From Frankiales bacterium (lineage in GTDB: Bacteria; Actinomycetota; Actinomycetes; Mycobacteriales; SCTD01), in the NCBI GenBank assembly GCA_025966295.1, contig JAOPVD010000302.1, positions 1 to 19,223 of the forward strand: a stretch of DNA of 19,223 nt, given 5' to 3'. Below, in pieces: positions 7,240-14,718 of this stretch; positions within the stretch are counted from its first letter, which is position 1, and each line of letters begins with the position of its first letter. The position numbers and the translations under genes are program-made. Below the pieces are notes generated by a model that ran no database searches, was not told where the DNA came from, and saw only the letters and a list, made by a program, of their open reading frames with translations.

Positions 7240-10200
7240 GTGAGTTTGGGCAAGAGCTTTCTCGGTTGGCCTGTCCTGCGTCAGCTCACGGGTGAGGACC
7301 GCACCGGTCGTGGCCCTGCCGCGCAGTCCGCGCGCAGCGCCGGCCTGCTGCCGCGCACCAAGACCGCGGACCGGGTCGTCGACAGCGTCTGCCCGTACTG
7401 CGCCGTGGGCTGTGGGCAGAAGGTCTACGTCAAGGACGAGCGGGTCATCCAGATCGAGGGCGACCCGGCCAGCCCGGTGTCGCGCGGCCGGCTCTGCCCC
7501 AAGGGCTCGGCCAGCGAGCAGCTGGTCAACTCGCCCGGACGCGTGACCACGGTCCGCTACCGCCGTCCCTTTGCGACGGACTGGGAGGACCTGGACCTCG
7601 AGACGGCGACCGACATGATCGCCGACCGGGTCGTCGAGACGCGGGCCCGCACCTGGCAGGACCTCGACCACAAGGGGCAGAAGGTCCGGCGGACCCTCGG
7701 CTTCGCCTCGCTCGGGGGCGCCACCCTCGACAACGAGGAGAACTACCTCATCAAGAAGCTGTTCACCGCCCTGGGGGCAGTGCAGATCGAGAACCAGGCG
7801 CGAATATGACACAGCGCCACGGTGCCCGGTCTGGGTGCCTCCTTCGGTCGCGGCGGGGCGACGACCTTCCTGCAGGACCTGCAGCACTCTGACTGCATCG
7901 TCATCCAGGGCTCGAACATGGCCGAGTGCCACCCGGTCGGGTTCCAGTGGGTGATGGAGGCGAAGAAGCGCGGCGCCAAGGTGATCCACATCGACCCGCG
8001 GTTCACCCGCACCTCGGCGGTGGCCGACAGCCACGTGCCGTTGCGGGCCGGGTCGGACATCGCCTTCCTCGGCGGGATCATCAACTACGTCCTGCAGCAC
8101 GAGAAGTACTTCAAGGAGTACGTCCTCGCCTACACCAACGCCTCCTTCCTGCTGCGTGAGGAGTTCCAGGACACTGAGGAGCTCGACGGGCTGTTCAGCG
8201 GGTACGACGCCAGCACCGCGAAGTACGACAGCACGTCGTGGAGCTACGCCGGCCTGGAGGGTGACGGCCGCGAGGGCGGGAAGGGCGCCGGTGGCGACGA
8301 CCTGGGGCACGCCGAGGGCGAGTCACACGGCTCCGGCGGCCCGGCCCTGAACCCCAACGAGGTCCAGAAGGACTGGACGCTCCAGCACCCGCGCAGCGTC
8401 TTCCAGGTGCTCAAGCGGCACTACGCCCGCTACACGCCGGAGATGGTCGAGCAGGTCTGTGGCGTACCGGCGAGCCAGTTCCTCGAGGTGTGCGAGGCGG
8501 TGACGGCCAACAGCGGCCGCGAGCGCACCACCTGCTGGGTCTACTCCGTCGGCTGGACCCAGCACAGCGTCGGTGTGCAGTACATCCGCGGCGCGGCCAT
8601 CATCCAGCTGCTGCTGGGGAACATGGGCCGGCCCGGTGGCGGCATCCTGGCACTGCGCGGCCACGCGTCCATCCAGGGGTCCACCGACATCCCGACGCTG
8701 TTCAACCTGCTGCCGGGCTACCTGCCGATGCCGCAGGCCGCCGAGCACGAGACCTGGGAGGCCTACCTCGACGGCATCCGAAGTCCGCAGCAGAAGGGCT
8801 TCTGGGGCAACGCCGAGTCGTACGTCGTCAGCCTGCTCAAGGCCTGGTGGGGTGAGCACGCCACCAAGGAGAACGGCTGGGCCTTCGACTACCTGCCGCG
8901 GATCAGCGGCGACCACGGCACCTACCAGACGGCGCTGGACATGGTCGACGACAAGGTCGAGGGCTACTTCCTGCTCGGCCAGAACCCGGCGGTGGGCTCC
9001 GCCCACGGCAAGCTCCAGCGGCTGGGCATGGCGCACCTGAAGTGGCTGGTCGTGCGCGACCTCAACATGATCGAGTCGGCGACGTTCTGGAAGGACGGGC
9101 CCGAGATCGAGAGCGGGGAGCTGCGCACCGAGGACATCGGCACCGAGGTGTTCTTCCTGCCGGCTGCCGCGCATACCGAGAAGTCGGGCACCTTCACGCA
9201 GACCCAGCGGATGCTGCAGTGGCACCACAAGGCCGTGGACCCGCCGGGAGACTGCCAGAGCGAGCTGGCGTTCTTCTACCTGCTCGGTCAGAAGGTGCGC
9301 GCGCGGCTCGCCGACTCCGGCGAGGCGCGCGACCTGCCGCTCCAGCACCTCACCTGGGACTACCCGCTCGACGCGGACGGCGAGATCGACGCGGAGGCGG
9401 TGCTCCAGGAGATCAACGGCCGGCACGCCGACGGGCGGCTGCTGTCCGGCTACCTCGAGATGAAGCCGGACGGCTCGACCGCGGGCGGCTGCTGGATCTA
9501 CAGCGGCGTCTACGCCGACGGCGTCAACCAGAGCGCCCGCCGCAAGCCGGGCAGCGAGCAGGACTGGGTCGCCAAGGAGTGGGGCTGGGCCTGGCCGTAC
9601 AACCGGCGCATCCTCTACAACCGCGCCTCTGCCGACCCGGACGGCAAGCCGTGGAGCGCCCGCAAGGCGTACATGCAGTGGGACGGCGAGCACTGGGTGG
9701 GGCCCGACAACGTCGACTTCCCCAAGGACCGCGCCCCGTCGTACCGGGCCCCGGAGGGTGCCACCGGTCCGGACGCCCTGAACGGCGACGACCCGTTCGT
9801 GATGATGGCCGACGGCAAGGGCTGGCTGTTCTCGCCGAGCGGGCTGGTCGACGGGCCGCTGCCGGCGCACTACGAGCCGGCCGAGTCGCCGGTGGTGAAC
9901 CCGCTCTACGGCCAGCAGGCCAACCCGACGCGCGAGGTCTTCAAGCGCAAGGAGAACCCGATGCAGCCGTCGGGCGACGAGCCCGGCGCCGACGTGTTCC
10001 CGTACGTGTTCACCACCTACCGGCTCACCGAGCACCACACCGCCGGCGGCATGAGCCGGTGGCTGCCCTACCTGTCCGAGCTGCAGCCGGAGTTCTTCTG
10101 CGAGGTGTCGCCGGCGCACGCCCGCGAGCGCGGCCTGGAGAACCACGGCTGGGCGACCATCATCACGGCGCGCGCCGCGATCGAGGCCCGGGTGCTCGTC

Positions 10201-10500
10201 ACCGAGCGCGTGGTGCCGCTCCGCGTCGGCGGCAAGGTCGTGCACCAGGTCGGGCTGCCCTACCACTGGGGGGTCGGCACCGACGCCGTCGTGACGGGCG
10301 ACTCCGCCAACGACCTGTTCGGGCTCGCCCTCGACGCCAACGTGCACATCCAGGAGACGAAGGCCGCTGCCTGTGACATCCAGCCCGGTCGCCGGCCGCG
10401 CGGCGAAGCGCTGCTCCGGATGGTCGAGGAGTACCGCAGCCGGGCCGGCATCACCGTCGAGACCGGCCAGCAGCGGATGACGCAGAGGAACGAGCCATGA
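7240..10500 (+). CDS. Selenocysteine-containing formate dehydrogenase catalytic subunit
   Basis: One 1086-residue selenoprotein read through an in-frame TGA (7807-7809) as selenocysteine at residue 190. It oxidises formate to CO2 at a Mo/W-bis-MGD site. The N-terminal [4Fe-4S] motif has Cys51, Cys54, Cys58 and Cys86. The site ENQARI-Sec-HSATVPGLGASFGRGG matches the Sec-His site of FdnG/FdoG, and the frame continues with molybdopterin-binding blocks such as IVIQGSNMAECHPVGF and VIHIDPRFTRTS. The C-terminal cofactor domain follows, starting around the VFTTYRLTEHH segment. A Gly/Asp-rich linker occupies residues about 338-370. GTG 7240 is chosen for its CAGGAG site 6 nt upstream. No convincing Tat signal is seen, unlike E. 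coli FdnG, so the active site may be cytoplasmic. The stop overlaps the beta subunit start (ATGA). Automatic gene callers would split this gene at the TGA. Confidence 0.95.
7807..7809 (+). other. Recoded TGA (UGA) selenocysteine codon
   Basis: The TGA is in frame between ENQARI and HSATVPGLGASFGRGG. In E. coli FdnG the same position holds selenocysteine followed by histidine. The frame stays open for another 896 codons with family-like sequence, and selD and selC are about 5.4-6.4 kb away. These points together make recoding far more likely than a nonsense mutation. Confidence 0.95.
7821..7839 (+). promoter_or_regulatory. Bacterial SECIS-like hairpin downstream of the Sec codon
   Basis: GGTGCCC (7821-7827) pairs with GGGTGCC (7833-7839) in seven pairs, two of them G-U, closing a GGTCT loop (7828-7832). 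The hairpin begins 11 nt after the TGA. The loop matches the GGUCU apical loop of the E. coli fdhF SECIS, which SelB binds to deliver Sec-tRNA. The hairpin lies within the coding sequence, as is usual in bacteria. Confidence 0.85.
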
Positions 10501-11378
10501 CCAGCAACCCCGCCCGTGACGCCGGCTGGGTCGACCCTCCGCCGCGGAAGGGCTTCTTCACCGACACCAGCGTCTGCATCGGCTGCAAGGCCTGCGAGGT
10601 CGCGTGCAAGGAGTGGAACGCCGTCCCCGACGACGGCATGAACTTCCTGGGCTCCTCATACGACAACACCGGCCAGCTCGGCGCCTCCACCTGGCGGCAC
10701 GTGAAGTTCATCGAGCAGCCGGCCAGCACCGCGGTCGACCTGGGGTTGCCCAGGGTGGGCCTGCCGGGCCAGCAGGACACGGGCGAGCGCACCGACTTCC
10801 GGTGGCTGATGGAGAGCGACGTCTGCAAGCACTGCACCCACGCCGCCTGCCTCGACGTCTGCCCGACCGGCTCGCTGTTCCGCACCGAGTTCGGCACCGT
10901 CGTGGTGCAGGAGGACATCTGCAACGGCTGCGGCTACTGCGTGCCGGCCTGCCCGTTCGGCGTCATCGACCGGCGGATCGGCGAGAAGGGCGTGACCAAG
11001 AACGTCGGCATCGCCCAGAAGTGCACGCTCTGCTACGACCGGCTGCACGACGGCCTCACCCCGGCCTGCGCCCAGGCCTGCCCCACCGAGTCGATCCAGT
11101 TCGGGGACCTCGACGAGCTGCGCGCCCGCGCCCAGGAGCGCGTGGACACGATGCACGACCAGGGCATCCCCCAGGCCCGCCTGTACGGCGCGGACGAGAG
11201 CGACGGCGTCGGTGGGCTGGGGGCGTTCTTCCTGCTGCTCGACGAGCCCGAGGTGTACGGCCTGCCGCCGGACCCGGTCGTGACCACCAAGGACCTGCCG
11301 GAGATGTGGAAGAAGGCGGGCCTCGCGGCCCTCGCCCTGCTGGCCGGTGCCGTCGCGGTCTTCGGCAGCGGCTCGTGA
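10497..11378 (+). CDS. Formate dehydrogenase iron-sulfur (beta) subunit
   Basis: A 293-residue electron-transfer subunit of the FdnH/HybA type. Four cysteine clusters can be read: CIGCKACEVAC (Cys27, 30, 33, 37), CKHCTHAACLDVCPTG, CNGCGYCVPACPFG, and CTLCYDRLHDGLTPACAQAC, giving four predicted [4Fe-4S] centres. It would pass electrons from the catalytic subunit to the membrane subunit. The C-terminus has one hydrophobic helix (AGLAALALLAGAVAVFG) after a Lys-rich stretch, as in FdnH, anchoring it to the membrane. The ATG overlaps the catalytic subunit stop (ATGA), with a GAGGA site 7 nt upstream. Its own stop overlaps the next start (GTGA). Confidence 0.94.
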   Translation: MTSNPARDAGWVDPPPRKGFFTDTSVCIGCKACEVACKEWNAVPDDGMNFLGSSYDNTGQLGASTWRHVKFIEQPASTAVDLGLPRVGLPGQQDTGERTDFRWLMESDVCKHCTHAACLDVCPTGSLFRTEFGTVVVQEDICNGCGYCVPACPFGVIDRRIGEKGVTKNVGIAQKCTLCYDRLHDGLTPACAQACPTESIQFGDLDELRARAQERVDTMHDQGIPQARLYGADESDGVGGLGAFFLLLDEPEVYGLPPDPVVTTKDLPEMWKKAGLAALALLAGAVAVFGSGS

Positions 11379-12340
11379 CCACCACCGCCGAGCCGCGGCG
11401 CCGGCGCAAGGGCGGCGGCGGCGAGCGCCGGATGGTGCCGCCCGCGAAGTTCACCTCCTACTACGGCCGCCCGGTGCTCAAGGCCTCGCCCTGGGAGAAG
11501 GAGATCCCGGCCTACCTGTTCCTCGGCGGCCTCGCGGCCGGGTCCTCGCTGCTGGGGGCCGGCGCCGACCTGACCGGCCGACCGGCGCTGCGGCGGGCCA
11601 GCCGCATCACCGCGTTCGCGGGCATCACCGTCAGCTTCGGTGCGCTCGTGAAGGACCTCGGCCGGCCGGAGCGGTTCGCCAACATGCTGCGGGTCGCCAA
11701 GCCCTCGTCGCCGATGAGCGTCGGCACCTGGATCCTGACCGTCTACGGCCCGCTGGCCGGGGCCGCGGCGGCGGCCGAGCTGCCCCTGCCCGGCGTCCTG
11801 GGCCGGCTGACCCGCCTGCTCGGTCGACCTGCCGGGCTCGCCGCTGCGGCGGTGGCGCCGGCGGTGGCGTCGTACACCGCGGTGCTGCTGTCGGACACGG
11901 CGACGCCGACCTGGCACGACGCGCACCGGCACCTGCCATTCGTGTTCGTGGGGTCGGCCGCGGCCGCGTCCGGGGGGATGGCGCTGGTGCTGGCGCCGCT
12001 GGGGGAGACCGGCCCGGCGCGCCGGCTGGCGGTCGGGGGCGCGGTCCTGGAGCTCGCCGTGGAGCGGCAGATGGAGCAGGCCATGGGCCTGACCGCCGAG
12101 CCGCTGCACGAGGGCCGGCCCGGGCAGCTGATGCGCGCCAGCCGCGCCCTGACCGCGGCCGGTGCCCTCGGCGCGATGCTCGGCCGGCGCAGCCGGGTGC
12201 TGTCGGCGGTGTCGGGCGCGGCCCTCGTCGCAGGGTCGGCCTGCACGAGGTTCGGTGTGTTCGAGGCCGGGCAGGAATCGGCCCGGGACCCGCGCTACAC
12301 GGTCGTCCCGCAGCGGGAGCGGCTGCAGCGCAGGGGATGA
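11375..12340 (+). CDS. nrfD: NrfD/PsrC-type membrane subunit of formate dehydrogenase
   Basis: A 321-residue polytopic membrane protein with about eight hydrophobic helices. After a basic N-terminal segment comes EKEIPAYLFLGGLAAGSSLL, then VKDLGRPERFANMLRV and PMSVGTWILTVYG, the conserved pattern of NrfD/PsrC quinone-reactive subunits. It probably hands electrons from the beta subunit to the menaquinone pool. E. coli FdnI, a four-helix cytochrome b, is unrelated in sequence, and no comparable haem ligand pattern is evident here. The GTG start at 11375 overlaps the beta subunit stop by 4 bp, so it is the third gene of a tightly coupled operon. The start could also lie a few codons inside the basic stretch. 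Confidence 0.9.
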   Translation: MTTTAEPRRRRKGGGGERRMVPPAKFTSYYGRPVLKASPWEKEIPAYLFLGGLAAGSSLLGAGADLTGRPALRRASRITAFAGITVSFGALVKDLGRPERFANMLRVAKPSSPMSVGTWILTVYGPLAGAAAAAELPLPGVLGRLTRLLGRPAGLAAAAVAPAVASYTAVLLSDTATPTWHDAHRHLPFVFVGSAAAASGGMALVLAPLGETGPARRLAVGGAVLELAVERQMEQAMGLTAEPLHEGRPGQLMRASRALTAAGALGAMLGRRSRVLSAVSGAALVAGSACTRFGVFEAGQESARDPRYTVVPQRERLQRRG

Positions 12341-12354
12341 CGAAGGAGCCAGTG

Positions 12355-13236
12355 ATGGCGATCAAGACACCACCGGAGATCAGCGCCGCTGCCGTCGCGG
12401 CCGGCACGGCCAAGGCCAAGCTCAGCTGGGATCGCGCCGTCGTCGGGGGCTTCCTGGCCGGCGCCTACATCGCGTTCGGCTCGCTCGTCGCCATCTCGGT
12501 GTCGTCCGGCCTCGACCCGAAGACCTGGGGCACGCTCCCGACGCTGTTCACCGGGGCGGTGTTCACCCTGGGCCTGGTGCTGTGCATCGTCGGCGGGGCG
12601 GAGCTGCTCACCGGCAACATGGCGCTGCTGCCGCTCGCCCTGCTCCGGCGCAAGATCACCGTCGGCCAGCTCGGCATCAACTTCGGGCTGGTCCTGGTGG
12701 GCAACCTGCTCGGGTCGCTGTTCGTGGCCTACTTCCTGGCCTACAAGAGCGGGGTCATCGGCGCCAGCCCGGACGCGGCAGGCGCCGCGGGCCTGGAGCA
12801 CGTCCGGGCGGCCGCCATCGCCAGCGGCAAGGCGCTGCACGAGTCCAACCTGCAGATCTTCCTGCGCGCCCTCGGCTGCAACTGGCTGGTGTGCCTGGCC
12901 GTCTGGCTGGCGCTGGCCGCCGACGACGTGGCCGGCAAGGTCCTCGGCATCTTCTTCCCCATCATGGCCTTCGTCGCGATGGGCTTCGACCACGTCGTGG
13001 CCAACATGTTCTTCCTGCCGCTCGGACACTTCATCGGCACCGCCGGGCTGGGTTGGGGGGACGTCACCAACAACCTGGTCATCGCGTTCCTGGGCAACCT
13101 GGTGGGGGCCGGCGTGTTCGTGGCCTTCACGTACTGGTTCCTGTACCTGCGCGGCGTGCCGGACGCGGCCACCGACGACGCGGCGTACCCGTCGGAGAAC
13201 CGGGTCAGCGCACCCGCAGGATCGCGTCGCCCCTGA
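12355..13236 (+). CDS. FNT family formate/nitrite channel, FocA-like
   Basis: A 293-residue FNT protein with six predicted helices. Family signatures include GGAELLTGNMALLPLALL in the second helix region, NLLGSLFVAYFLAY, LGCNWLVCLAVWLALAADD, and GFDHVVANMFFLPLG, which carries the conserved pore histidine. FNT proteins conduct formate, nitrite or hydrosulfide. Its place as the fourth gene of a formate dehydrogenase operon argues strongly for formate supply. The ATG at 12355 is preferred because AGGAG lies 6 nt upstream. An ATG at 12337 that overlaps the nrfD stop (ATGA) would add six residues. The C-terminus overlaps the convergent selD gene by 32 bp. Confidence 0.93.
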   Translation: MAIKTPPEISAAAVAAGTAKAKLSWDRAVVGGFLAGAYIAFGSLVAISVSSGLDPKTWGTLPTLFTGAVFTLGLVLCIVGGAELLTGNMALLPLALLRRKITVGQLGINFGLVLVGNLLGSLFVAYFLAYKSGVIGASPDAAGAAGLEHVRAAAIASGKALHESNLQIFLRALGCNWLVCLAVWLALAADDVAGKVLGIFFPIMAFVAMGFDHVVANMFFLPLGHFIGTAGLGWGDVTNNLVIAFLGNLVGAGVFVAFTYWFLYLRGVPDAATDDAAYPSENRVSAPAGSRRP

Positions 13237-14179
13237 CCTCCAGGTGGCCGATGACGGGGTAGCCCGGCACCTCACCGGCCACCAGCAGGCCGCCGCTGGT
13301 CTGGGCGTCGGCGAGCAGCAGCAGCTCCTCGTCGTCAACGTCGGCCCGCAGGTGGGGGAGCACCCAGTCCAGGTTGCGCTTGGTGCCGCCGCTGACGTAG
13401 CCGTCGCGCAGCGCGTCCCGTGCCCCGTCGAGGTAGGGCACCGCGGCCGCGTCGATGACCGCCGTCACCCCGGACGCGCGCGCCAGCTTGTACAGGTGGC
13501 CCAGCAGCCCGAAGCCCGTCACATCGGTGGCCGCCCGGGCGCCGGCCTCGAGAGCTGCCTCCGAGGCCTCCCGGTTGAGCGCGACCATGCTGGCCACCGC
13601 CTGCGGGAAGACCTCACCCGTGCTCTTGTGGCGGTTGTTGAGGACCCCGACGCCGAGCGGCTTGGTGAGCGTCAGTGGCAGCCCGGCCTGTGCGGCGTCG
13701 TTCCGCAGCAGCCGCTGCGGGTCGGCGATGCCGGTGACGGCCATGCCGTACTTCGGCTCCGGGTCATCGATGCTGTGCCCGCCGCCGATGTGGCAGGCGG
13801 CCTCGCGGGCCACGTCGAAGCCACCCCGGAGGACCTCGGTCAGCAGCTCTTTGGGCAGCACGTCCCGCGGCCAGCCGACCAGGTTGACCGCGACGATGGG
13901 CCGGCCGCCCATCGCGTAGACGTCCGACAGCGCGTTGGCCGCGGCGATCCGTCCCCAGTCGTAGGCGTCGTCGACGACCGGGGTGAAGAAGTCCGCGGTC
14001 GTCACGACGGCGGTCCGCTCATCGATCTGCACCACCGCCGCGTCGTCGCCGTCGTCGAGGCCCACCAGCAGCGCCGGGTCGACCACCCCGGTCAGGCCGC
14101 GGACGATCTCCTCGAGCTCACCGGGCGGGATCTTGCAGGCACAGCCGCCGCCGTGCGCGTAGGAGGTCAGTCGGTTCAC
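13205..14179 (-). CDS. selD: Selenide, water dikinase (selenophosphate synthetase)
   Basis: A 324-residue SelD. It makes selenophosphate from selenide and ATP, the selenium donor for Sec-tRNA synthesis. The N-terminal YAHGGGCACK contains Cys13 and Lys16, matching the catalytic Cys17 and Lys20 of E. coli SelD; this copy uses Cys rather than Sec. ATP-binding blocks DDGDDAAVVQID and TADFFTPVVDDAYDWGRIAAANALSDVYAMGG follow, then the AIRS C-terminal domain with TDVTGFGLLGHLYKLA. The GTG at 14179 is chosen because a longer frame would run into the tRNA gene and because TACCGT lies 6 nt upstream. It is divergent from selC and overlaps the FNT gene 3' end by 32 bp. Confidence 0.95.
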   Translation of the reverse strand: MNRLTSYAHGGGCACKIPPGELEEIVRGLTGVVDPALLVGLDDGDDAAVVQIDERTAVVTTADFFTPVVDDAYDWGRIAAANALSDVYAMGGRPIVAVNLVGWPRDVLPKELLTEVLRGGFDVAREAACHIGGGHSIDDPEPKYGMAVTGIADPQRLLRNDAAQAGLPLTLTKPLGVGVLNNRHKSTGEVFPQAVASMVALNREASEAALEAGARAATDVTGFGLLGHLYKLARASGVTAVIDAAAVPYLDGARDALRDGYVSGGTKRNLDWVLPHLRADVDDEELLLLADAQTSGGLLVAGEVPGYPVIGHLEVRGDAILRVR

Positions 14180-14185
14180 GGCTCG

Positions 14186-14191
14186 ACGGTA
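14186..14191 (-). promoter_or_regulatory. Predicted -10 box (TACCGT) for selD
   Basis: On the minus strand TACCGT ends 6 nt before the selD GTG. The context CGACGTACCGT is identical to that before fdhD, and no Shine-Dalgarno sequence is seen. A leaderless selD message is likely. Confidence 0.5.
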
Positions 14192-14217
14192 CGTCGCGAC
14201 CTCGGCGGCGTCGCCGC

Positions 14218-14223
14218 TAGGGT
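14218..14223 (+). promoter_or_regulatory. Predicted -10 box (TAGGGT) for tRNA-Sec
   Basis: TAGGGT fits TANNNT and lies 7 nt before the 5' end of the tRNA-Sec gene. No strong -35 sequence is obvious. The 51-bp gap between selD and selC must hold the start signals of both divergent genes. Confidence 0.4.
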
Positions 14224-14230
14224 CGACGTC

Positions 14231-14323
14231 GGAGGCGTGCGGTCTGCTGGTGCTGCCCCCGGTCTTCAAAACCGGTGAGATCCAGGATCTGGGTCTGGAG
14301 GGTTCTATTCCCTTCCGCCTCCG
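14231..14323 (+). tRNA. selC: tRNA-Sec, anticodon TCA
   Basis: A 93-nt tRNA with the large variable arm typical of tRNA-Sec. The acceptor strands GGAGGCG (14231-14237) and CGCCTCC (14316-14322) pair fully, with G14323 as discriminator; CCA is not encoded. The anticodon stem CCGGT/ACCGG (14259-14263 and 14271-14275) closes the loop CTTCAAA, so the anticodon is TCA, which reads UGA. The T arm (five pairs around TTCTATT, 14303-14309) is intact. An extended acceptor pair at 14238/14315 would be U-C, so the eighth base pair expected for bacterial tRNA-Sec is not canonical. It provides the tRNA needed to decode the TGA in the formate dehydrogenase gene. Confidence 0.95.
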
Positions 14324-14333
14324 CAATGCGATG

Positions 14334-14374
14334 TCTCGGGACACCGTGCACAGGTTTCTCGGGACATCGTTCAC
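14334..14374. repeat. Imperfect 18-bp tandem repeat at a decayed IS end
   Basis: TCTCGGGACACCGTGCAC (14334-14351) recurs as TCTCGGGACATCGTTCAC (14357-14374), with two mismatches and a 23-bp period. The second copy overlaps the stop of the IS481-type transposase remnant. This suits a terminal region of that element that binds transposase, and it starts about ten bases after the selC 3' end. Confidence 0.7.
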
Positions 14375-14718
14375 TTTTTTGGTTGGGCTTGGTAGTCCTG
14401 GTCGGGGTTGAGGGTGAGCTCGCGCAGGAGTTCGCCGGTGCCGTTGCGGACGATCCGGACGTGTAGGTCCTGGATGAGCATCAGGACCGGGGTGCCGGCG
14501 TAGCGGGTTCCCATGCCGATGTGGTGCAGCCGGCTGTTGTGCCGCAGGTGAGTTTGCCGTGGCGGTCGATGGTGTCGTGCCGGATACGGCCGTGCGGGTC
14601 GACCAGGGGCCGGCCAAGGCTGACGGCCTTTGGACCGGGCGGCGTAGGCCTCGGCCGGGGTGTGCCGGTGCAGGGCCCGATGCGGCCGGTCGTGGTTTTA
14701 ACAGTAGGCGGCGCGTGA
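14371..14718 (-). pseudogene. IS481-family transposase, C-terminal remnant (broken)
   Basis: Read on the minus strand, NHDRPHRALHRHTPAEAYAA is the end of an rve integrase core as found in IS481-like transposases. It continues, after frameshifts, as VDPHGRIRHDTIDRHGKLT, then RHNSRLHHIGMGTRYAGTPV, and ends in LLRELTLNPDQDYQAQPKK. Such C-termini are common in actinobacterial IS481 elements. I see an in-frame TAA just before NHDRPH and two single-base frameshifts, near the AAR-PKA and KLT-RHN junctions. The N-terminal catalytic part is missing. The gene is dead. The 5' boundary near 14718 is approximate. Confidence 0.82.

Noticed and set aside
7207..7809. Separate short gene ending at TGA 7809, with a second gene starting near 7822
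   Set aside because: Both halves belong to one formate dehydrogenase in the same frame. The TGA is at the known Sec site and is followed by a SECIS-like hairpin.
8323..10347. 674-codon open frame on the minus strand
   Set aside because: It is antisense to the formate dehydrogenase gene and has no recognisable protein features.
13205..14617. Longer 470-residue SelD from a start near 14617
   Set aside because: It would run through the tRNA-Sec gene and IS remnant and adds no family-like sequence. The GTG at 14179 gives a normal SelD.
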